NCBI GenBank assembly: GCA_916710115.1
Contig: CAKAOY010000079.1
Coordinates: forward strand, 1-5,965
Reading direction: 5' to 3'
Length of the DNA stretch: 5,965 nt
From: an uncultured Bergeyella sp.
GTDB lineage: Bacteria > Bacteroidota > Bacteroidia > Flavobacteriales > Weeksellaceae
In this document: positions 1 through 4,111 of the stretch, one piece after another
Layout: the number at the start of each line of letters is the position of its first letter
Numbering within the stretch: the stretch's first letter is position 1
The notes under the pieces: model-generated
What the model saw: the letters and a program-made list of their open reading frames with translations, nothing else
The model's database searches: none
What the model was told of the DNA's origin: nothing
Position numbers and translations under genes: made by a program

Positions 1-597
1 TTTTTTAAATATTTCGCAGTTTTTTAGTCCTAATTTTTCAATGATTTCTTTTTCGACGGTAGGTGTGGCAGTTGCTGTCAGTGCAATACACGGCAGTTGA
101 AACATTTCCTTAAAATCCTTGATGTTTTTATAACTTGGGCGGAAATCTTGTCCCCATTCAGAGATGCAATGAGCCTCATCTACAGCAATGAAAGAGAAAG
201 GTATTTCGTTGGCTTCATTGATGAATTTTGTGTTGGTGAGTCTCTCGGGGGATACATATAAAAGTTTGGTAATACCGCTTCTACAACGTGAATAGATGGT
301 ATCTATTTCGGTGTCGTCTAATTCTGATGAAATGAATTCAGCCTCTATACCGATAGATTGTAGGCGTTCTACCTGGTCTTTCATAAGTGCTAAAAGTGGT
401 GATATTACGATGCAAACACCTTCTGTGATGAGGGCTGGTAACTGGTAGCATATTGATTTTCCGCCACCCGTAGGCAATAGACATAGCGTATCATTCTTAA
501 AAGAAATGCTATCAATTATGTTTTCTTGTAGGTTTCGGAAATTTTTATATCCCCAAAATTGCCGTAAAACTTCGTATTTAAGTTTATTGTAATCCAT
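1..597 (-). CDS. recQ: RecQ-type ATP-dependent DNA helicase, N-terminal part (cut by left edge)
   Basis: This is the N-terminal half of the helicase core of a RecQ-family 3'-5' DNA helicase, an ATP-driven enzyme of recombination and replication-fork repair. The frame is open from the ATG at 597 to base 1, giving 199 residues and no stop, so RecA domain 2, the RQC domain and any HRDC domain lie outside. Visible in order: an N-terminal adenine-recognition region (FRNLQ, about 20-24), Walker A LPTGGGKS (41-48), motif Ia ISPLLALMKDQV (65-76), YVSPERL (114-120), DEAH Walker B (140-143), the RecQ-specific aromatic-rich loop CISEWGQDFRPSY (144-156), and motif III ALTATAT (172-178). The aromatic loop separates RecQ from other DEAH helicases. 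Bacteroidota often carry several RecQ paralogues, so which one this is cannot be told. Sampled lines here are 42-48% G+C, richer than the next gene. No TAnnTTTG box was found just upstream, so the promoter is unclear; the same-strand gene at 681-2213 lies 83 bases upstream. Confidence 0.95.
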   Translation of the reverse strand, partial: MDYNKLKYEVLRQFWGYKNFRNLQENIIDSISFKNDTLCLLPTGGGKSICYQLPALITEGVCIVISPLLALMKDQVERLQSIGIEAEFISSELDDTEIDTIYSRCRSGITKLLYVSPERLTNTKFINEANEIPFSFIAVDEAHCISEWGQDFRPSYKNIKDFKEMFQLPCIALTATATPTVEKEIIEKLGLKNCEIFKK

Positions 598-644
598 TAA
601 GCTAAACTTTGAAGTAAAAATAATTTTTCTTATTAAGGGTTATT

Positions 645-672
645 AATCCCATTTACTAAGAGTAGAGGGATT
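645..672. other. Hairpin between phosphoethanolamine transferase gene and recQ
   Basis: AATCCC (645-650) pairs with GGGATT (667-672), and inside it TACT (654-657) pairs with AGTA (661-664) around a three-base loop, with a small internal bulge between the two stems. It begins eight bases past the stop codon of the gene ending at 681 on the minus strand. In that direction no clean U-tract follows, so it is a weak terminator candidate; it may instead stabilise the 3' end of the transcript. The T-run (671-675) lies on the plus-strand side, where no gene ends. Confidence 0.35.
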
Positions 673-680
673 TTTGAGTA

Positions 681-2213
681 TTATTTCAAATCTTTATAAT
701 CAATAGAATGAAGATCCAATTTTAGGAATTTTTCGGAGTTATCTATTGTTTTAGGATTCTTTACTCCCATTAGATTCAATACATTAGCATATAGTGTTGT
801 GGTGGCAGTAGTTTCTACAATTTCTTTTCCTTTTTTATTGGAATTTATTTTGTCAGAGTACCAAATGAAATAAGGGACTTGTTGGGCTTCTCTATAATCA
901 CCATGTATATATTTTCCATCTATTTTTATTTGTCCATGATCGGATAGATAGATTAGAACAGAGGGAGTGTTTCTTAGTTCTTGGAATATTTGTCCCATAA
1001 TTTTGTCTGTATATCGTATGGAATTATCATAACATTCATCTATTCCACCTTTCCAAAAAGCCTCATTTTTAGGGTATTTATCACAAGAATAAGGATGGCT
1101 TCCGTTGATATGTAGGACGATTAATTTCTTTTTTATCGGTTTTTTTAAGGCTGTTTTTAGTTCGGGGATGAGGACATTATCAAATCCATTAAGCCATTTT
1201 TTATTCTTAGAAAAAGATGCAATAGCTGTGATGCCGTTAGCATACCCTTGCGTACTAAACCAATAGGTTTCGTAACCTAATTGATTGGCAACATTTAGTA
1301 CATTGTCGCTCAGATTAGTAATGTTATTGCTATAATTATTGATATCTATATTACTCAAAACAATGGGTACAGCAAGATTGGTAATTGCAGCTGGTGAATG
1401 GGCATTTTTGTATAGCAACATGTTTTTCTTTTCACGATTTGCAAAAGGAGTTGTTTCTCGTTTGTAACCATACAGAGATAGATTATTTTTCCTTGCAGAT
1501 TCACCCATAAGAATAATGATATTTTCTGTAGGTTCATTTTCCGTATTTATAAAATTATAGGATATTTTATTATTTTGTATTTCTAAAATCTGTTCTTTTA
1601 GCTTCAAAGCAGTATCCAAATCTATGAAGTGATAAGCAATATTTTTTATCATAAAACCACCCCCTTTGTTGTTGATATATTTATGCTTTATATAGAATAT
1701 AAAAGGTAATACTAACCATATGAAGGCGAAAATTTTCCATAAATTGGGGTGTTTTTTACCTTTTAAAAAGTTGTTTCCGCCGATAAAAATATAAGATAAT
1801 ATAAGGAAAAAAATAATAGACGCTACTAATGGAGATACCAATGTTTTTATCATACTTAATGATTCTGAAGTGTTAGTGTCTAAAATACTCATCATCATTC
1901 CCACATTAAATCCTTGTTTATAGATGAAAAAACAAGATGCAGATATCATAAAATTAAGGGTGATGGTGAGAATTAAGATACTACCTACCATCTTGGTGAA
2001 AATATTTTTAGTTAAGAAAATCATACAAAATACTAGAAATGATAAAAACATTACGGAGTATTCTATGATATTTCGTATAGTATCTAATTTTGATGAAGAT
2101 GTCTTGTCAAACTCTAATAAATAAGGGTACGATGATAAAAAAGCAACGATATACAAGCATAAAGCCACAAGGATAAGTGTAAAAAATATCTTTTTACTGA
2201 GTTGTGAGTGCAT
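681..2213 (-). CDS. Phosphoethanolamine transferase, EptA/CptA/MCR-like (sulfatase fold)
   Basis: A 510-residue inner-membrane enzyme predicted to move phosphoethanolamine from phosphatidylethanolamine to an envelope acceptor, typically lipid A or the LPS core, on the periplasmic side. There are five membrane segments (about 9-28, 48-68, 74-97, 125-146, 159-177), then a soluble alkaline-phosphatase-fold domain from about 230. Catalytic marks: GESAR with metal ligand E238, likely nucleophile T278 in AAITNLAVP exactly 40 residues later (the spacing in Neisseria EptA), HINGSHP with H373, SDHG with D425-H426, and HGD with H437. C377 and C394 flank a loop that carries a disulfide in relatives. T113 and E117 after TM3 match the T-xxx-E pair of the lipid-head-group site; the usual Asn before them appears to be S109. 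The ATG at 2213 gives a normal length and a typical short N-terminus before TM1. Sampled lines are about 31% G+C, lower than neighbours. The acceptor cannot be read from sequence; a role in polycationic-peptide resistance is inference. Confidence 0.9.
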   Translation of the reverse strand: MHSQLSKKIFFTLILVALCLYIVAFLSSYPYLLEFDKTSSSKLDTIRNIIEYSVMFLSFLVFCMIFLTKNIFTKMVGSILILTITLNFMISASCFFIYKQGFNVGMMMSILDTNTSESLSMIKTLVSPLVASIIFFLILSYIFIGGNNFLKGKKHPNLWKIFAFIWLVLPFIFYIKHKYINNKGGGFMIKNIAYHFIDLDTALKLKEQILEIQNNKISYNFINTENEPTENIIILMGESARKNNLSLYGYKRETTPFANREKKNMLLYKNAHSPAAITNLAVPIVLSNIDINNYSNNITNLSDNVLNVANQLGYETYWFSTQGYANGITAIASFSKNKKWLNGFDNVLIPELKTALKKPIKKKLIVLHINGSHPYSCDKYPKNEAFWKGGIDECYDNSIRYTDKIMGQIFQELRNTPSVLIYLSDHGQIKIDGKYIHGDYREAQQVPYFIWYSDKINSNKKGKEIVETTATTTLYANVLNLMGVKNPKTIDNSEKFLKLDLHSIDYKDLK

Positions 2214-2263
2214 AGGTGATAGATGTATAATTTTTTTTAATTTGTATTTAAATTGAATTTTTG

Positions 2264-2271
2264 CAAAGGTA
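2264..2271 (-). promoter_or_regulatory. Candidate -7 box for the phosphoethanolamine transferase gene
   Basis: The minus strand reads TACCTTTG, a full match to the Bacteroidota primary-sigma -7 consensus TAnnTTTG, 50 bases before the ATG at 2213. No TTG is seen at the expected -33 distance, so only half of the promoter is supported. The predicted leader is about 45 nt and contains an A8 run (T8 at 2231-2238 on the plus strand). Confidence 0.5.
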
Positions 2272-2285
2272 ATAAAATTATTATT

Positions 2286-2316
2286 TTGTTTTTTTGGGAG
2301 AATAATTTTATATTTA
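2286..2316 (+). promoter_or_regulatory. Candidate promoter of the rhodanese gene
   Basis: TTG at 2286-2288 is followed after 20 bases by TATATTTA (2309-2316), which matches the Bacteroidota -7 box TAnnTTTG at all but the last base. Spacing is within the usual range for this promoter class. Transcription would start near 2321, leaving a leader of about 20 nt before the ATG at 2342. The region is very A+T-rich, so chance matches are possible. Confidence 0.35.
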
Positions 2317-2341
2317 CAGTATTAATTTAAATAATATACGC

Positions 2342-2629
2342 ATGTCATTAATTGAAGTTTTAAAAAAAGGAAATTATACCCTCATAGATGTTCGAGAACC
2401 TATGGAGCTAGATGTAGATGGTAGTATAGAAGGTGCTATCAATATTCCTCTTGGTGAGGTAGAAATGAGGAAAGAAGAGATTTTGTCTCTTAAAGGAGAT
2501 GTTGTTGTATTTTGTCGAGGAGGGCACCGAAGTGCCAAGGCATTAGAATTTCTGCAAAATGAAGGTTTAGAAAATGGGATAAACGGAGGAGGCTATTCAT
2601 CTCTGAGTGAAATATTGGATACAATATAA
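2342..2629 (+). CDS. Single-domain rhodanese-like sulfurtransferase
   Basis: A 95-residue stand-alone rhodanese domain, close in length to GlpE/PspE-type proteins. These carry sulfur as a persulfide on one cysteine and pass it to thiophilic acceptors such as cyanide or thiols, or to sulfur-relay partners. Seen here: the N-terminal IDVREP (15-20), GAINIPLGEV (31-40), and the active-site loop CRGGHR with catalytic C58 and R63, followed by SAKAL. The C-terminal NGGGY (81-85) is the glycine motif, but the tryptophan that often follows it is missing. There is no signal peptide or membrane segment, so it is cytoplasmic. The loop is six residues, fitting a sulfurtransferase rather than a Cdc25-type phosphatase, whose loop is longer. 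It is a single-gene unit: divergent from the gene on its left, and ending directly in a terminator hairpin. The physiological acceptor is unknown. Confidence 0.92.
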   Translation: MSLIEVLKKGNYTLIDVREPMELDVDGSIEGAINIPLGEVEMRKEEILSLKGDVVVFCRGGHRSAKALEFLQNEGLENGINGGGYSSLSEILDTI

Positions 2630-2671
2630 ATTAAAAAGGAGATATATAATAAGTATCTCCTTTTTAATTTA
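2627..2671. terminator. Bidirectional intrinsic terminator, 18-bp perfect stem
   Basis: TAAATTAAAAAGGAGATA (2627-2644) is the exact reverse complement of 2654-2671, with a nine-base loop. The A-run in the left arm and T-run in the right arm give a U-tract in both directions, so it can end the rhodanese transcript on the plus strand and the Bax inhibitor transcript on the minus strand. The rhodanese TAA stop codon forms the first three bases of the stem; the minus-strand gene stops at 2681, ten bases away. Confidence 0.92.
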
Positions 2672-2680
2672 GTTATTTTA

Positions 2681-3361
2681 TTAGTCTCTTGAACTCATCA
2701 AAAATCTTAAAATATACCAAAATAATAGCATTATAGAGGCGAACAATCGTAGAGATGCTCCGACATATTGCTCTGTACTATAAGTATTTTTCAGTTGAGA
2801 GGTCTCATAAAGAATACTGCCAGAGGCTAATAATATCATAAAAATAGAAAACCAAACTCCTAAGTCAAAACCAAATATTGTTCCTGCAACGATTAGCCCC
2901 AATGATGCAAAACCACCAATGATTATCAAACTTCTCAAAAATGAAAAATCTTTTTTTGTGGTGAAAACTACTCCTGTGAGCCCACCAAAAAGTGCCAAAG
3001 TGATAATTCCCGCTTGACCAATAATATTAGGAGCATAGAGTAAGGCAATCTTAATCATCGGTAAGAAGATAATAGCTTCCAATAGTACATATAGACCTAA
3101 GCCCATATATTGAGTACTCTTATTAAATGATAAAGCCCATTTTTCTGCTAAAACAGAGCATAACCAAAATCCCCCCAATATTAGCATCCAAGTGAATTTT
3201 CCACCTAAAAATGATAGTGCAATATCATCAGGAATAGCTATTTGAAGAAAACTCTCTACTGCAATAAAGGCTAACAAGGCTAATGCTAAATGTGTGTAGG
3301 TCTTTTTATAAAAAATCCCTCTTTCGGTATCTGTTGCATGTGCAACTAATTGTCCTATCAT
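2681..3361 (-). CDS. Bax inhibitor-1 / YccA-family membrane protein
   Basis: A 226-residue polytopic inner-membrane protein of the BI-1 (TMBIM) family. Members such as B. subtilis YetJ conduct Ca2+ in a pH-dependent way, and E. coli YccA modulates the FtsH protease; which role applies here is unknown. About seven hydrophobic segments are visible (roughly 23-42, 56-74, 87-106, 112-133, 143-163, 167-185, 202-221). Family marks are the N-terminal RGIFYKKTYTHLALALL (14-30), GLTGVVFTTKKDFSFLRS (127-144) and GSILYETSQL (181-190). The acidic residue of the ILYD motif is E186 rather than Asp, and the second sensor aspartate of YetJ aligns by eye with S209, which suggests the YccA-like branch. The ATG at 3361 gives the usual short cytoplasmic N-terminus and lies 23 bases after a promoter box. 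It is divergent from the MarC gene and convergent with the rhodanese gene, so it is probably transcribed alone. Confidence 0.92.
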   Translation of the reverse strand: MIGQLVAHATDTERGIFYKKTYTHLALALLAFIAVESFLQIAIPDDIALSFLGGKFTWMLILGGFWLCSVLAEKWALSFNKSTQYMGLGLYVLLEAIIFLPMIKIALLYAPNIIGQAGIITLALFGGLTGVVFTTKKDFSFLRSLIIIGGFASLGLIVAGTIFGFDLGVWFSIFMILLASGSILYETSQLKNTYSTEQYVGASLRLFASIMLLFWYILRFLMSSRD

Positions 3362-3384
3362 ATTTTATATGTTTTTATTTTATA

Positions 3385-3392
3385 CAAAGGTA
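3385..3392 (-). promoter_or_regulatory. Candidate -7 box for the Bax inhibitor gene
   Basis: The minus strand reads TACCTTTG, a full match to TAnnTTTG and the same eight bases as the box ahead of the phosphoethanolamine transferase gene. It lies 23 bases before the ATG at 3361, predicting a leader under 20 nt. No TTG is evident at the -33 distance. Confidence 0.5.
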
Positions 3393-3419
3393 AGAAATCT
3401 AAATGAATTTTAGAAATAA

Positions 3420-3447
3420 AATATTATTTTTGCCCAAAATTAATATT
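3420..3447. repeat. A+T-rich inverted repeat over the MarC-gene promoter
   Basis: AATATTA (3420-3426) pairs with TAATATT (3441-3447). After one T-T mismatch, TTTT (3428-3431) pairs with AAAA (3436-3439) around the loop GCCC. The repeat covers the candidate -7 box and the expected transcription start of the MarC gene, so it could be an operator, but such A+T-rich symmetry may also arise by chance. Confidence 0.35.
3425..3432 (+). promoter_or_regulatory. Candidate -7 box for the MarC-family gene
   Basis: TATTTTTG matches TAnnTTTG fully and ends 22 bases before the ATG at 3455. ATG at 3403-3405 sits 19 bases upstream, where TTG would be expected, so the -33 element is at best partial. With the minus-strand box at 3385-3392 it forms a compact back-to-back promoter pair. 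It overlaps the left arm of the inverted repeat at 3420-3447. Confidence 0.45.
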
Positions 3448-3454
3448 AAAAAAT

Positions 3455-4069
3455 ATGGATTTATTTCTTTCAACATTTGTAACATTATTTTCAGTATTAA
3501 ATCCGATAGGAAATCTTCCTGTATTCCTTGGACTTACGAAAAATGATAGCCCAGAGGAGAAAAACAAAGTAGCTCTATGGTCGGCAATTAATGTATTTAT
3601 TATACTTATCATTGCCTTTTTTGTAGGTGAGTATGTCTTAAAGTTTTTAGGTCTGGAAATAGATGTTCTCCGTATTGCTGGGGGAATTCTTATTTGCTTG
3701 GCAGGTTTTAGCCTACTAGCAGATAAGATTTCTGCACCAAATGACTCTTCTGAGACAACCAATACTAAGGAAAATGTAGCAATGACGCCCCTTGCTATTC
3801 CATTGATGGCAGGGCCAGGCACGATGTCTTTACTGATTGCTAAGAATAACGATTATAGCGATTATGCAGACAAAGGATTGATAATATTGGCCGTAGTAGC
3901 AATATGTGCGAGTATTTACATTATCTTTCGTAGTGGGAATGCTATTTCAAAATACTTGGGAGATTCGGGAATGTCCACTTTGTCAAAAATCATAGGCTTT
4001 TTCGTTTTGTCAATAGGAATACAATATATTGTGATATCGGTGCGAAGTATTTTTCATATAGAGTTGTAA
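3455..4069 (+). CDS. MarC-family (UPF0056) integral membrane protein
   Basis: A 204-residue inner-membrane protein of the MarC/NAAT family. Most members have no settled function; some archaeal relatives transport neutral amino acids, and E. coli MarC was long linked to multiple antibiotic resistance without firm support. Six hydrophobic segments are visible (about 3-25, 42-63, 70-90, 113-130, 141-158, 178-198). Family marks include NPIGNLPVF (16-24) in the first segment, RIAGGILICLAGFSLL (73-88), and TPLAIPLMAGPGTMSLLI (111-128), whose MAGPGT resembles a second-half counterpart of NPxGxxP. A polar loop at about 91-110 (KISAPNDSSETTNTKENV) links the two halves. The length is normal and the frame intact. 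The ATG at 3455 places the N-terminus right at TM1, as usual. The gene is divergent from the Bax inhibitor gene and ends in a terminator shared with the LtaS-like gene. Confidence 0.92.
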   Translation: MDLFLSTFVTLFSVLNPIGNLPVFLGLTKNDSPEEKNKVALWSAINVFIILIIAFFVGEYVLKFLGLEIDVLRIAGGILICLAGFSLLADKISAPNDSSETTNTKENVAMTPLAIPLMAGPGTMSLLIAKNNDYSDYADKGLIILAVVAICASIYIIFRSGNAISKYLGDSGMSTLSKIIGFFVLSIGIQYIVISVRSIFHIEL

Positions 4070-4110
4070 AAAATAAAAAGAGACTTAAAAACAAGTCTCT
4101 TTTTATTTTT
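4069..4110. terminator. Bidirectional intrinsic terminator, 18-bp perfect stem
   Basis: AAAAATAAAAAGAGACTT (4069-4086) is the exact reverse complement of 4093-4110, with a six-base loop AAAAAC. A-runs and T-runs in the arms supply a U-tract on either strand, so it can end both the MarC transcript and the LtaS-like transcript. The left arm begins on the last base of the MarC stop codon, and the right arm ends two bases from the LtaS-like stop codon at 4112. Confidence 0.92.
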
Positions 4111-4111
4111 A

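Noticed and set aside
1355..1537. Short minus-strand frame inside the phosphoethanolamine transferase gene
   Set aside because: It lies within the catalytic-domain coding region in another frame, with no promoter or family features.
1924..2124. Short plus-strand frame opposite the N-terminal membrane region of the phosphoethanolamine transferase
   Set aside because: Antisense to membrane-segment codons and rich in Ile/Lys, as expected for the complement of A+T-rich DNA; no family signal.
681..2213. Arylsulfatase
   Set aside because: The nucleophile position is Thr in AAITNLAVP, with no CxPxR or SxPxR formylglycine motif; the five-TM N-terminus and GESAR fit phosphoethanolamine transferases.
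3424..3822. Open frame of 132 codons on the minus strand opposite the MarC gene
   Set aside because: It lies almost wholly antisense to a clear MarC-family gene, has no recognisable domain, and its start is inside that gene; it is a shadow frame.
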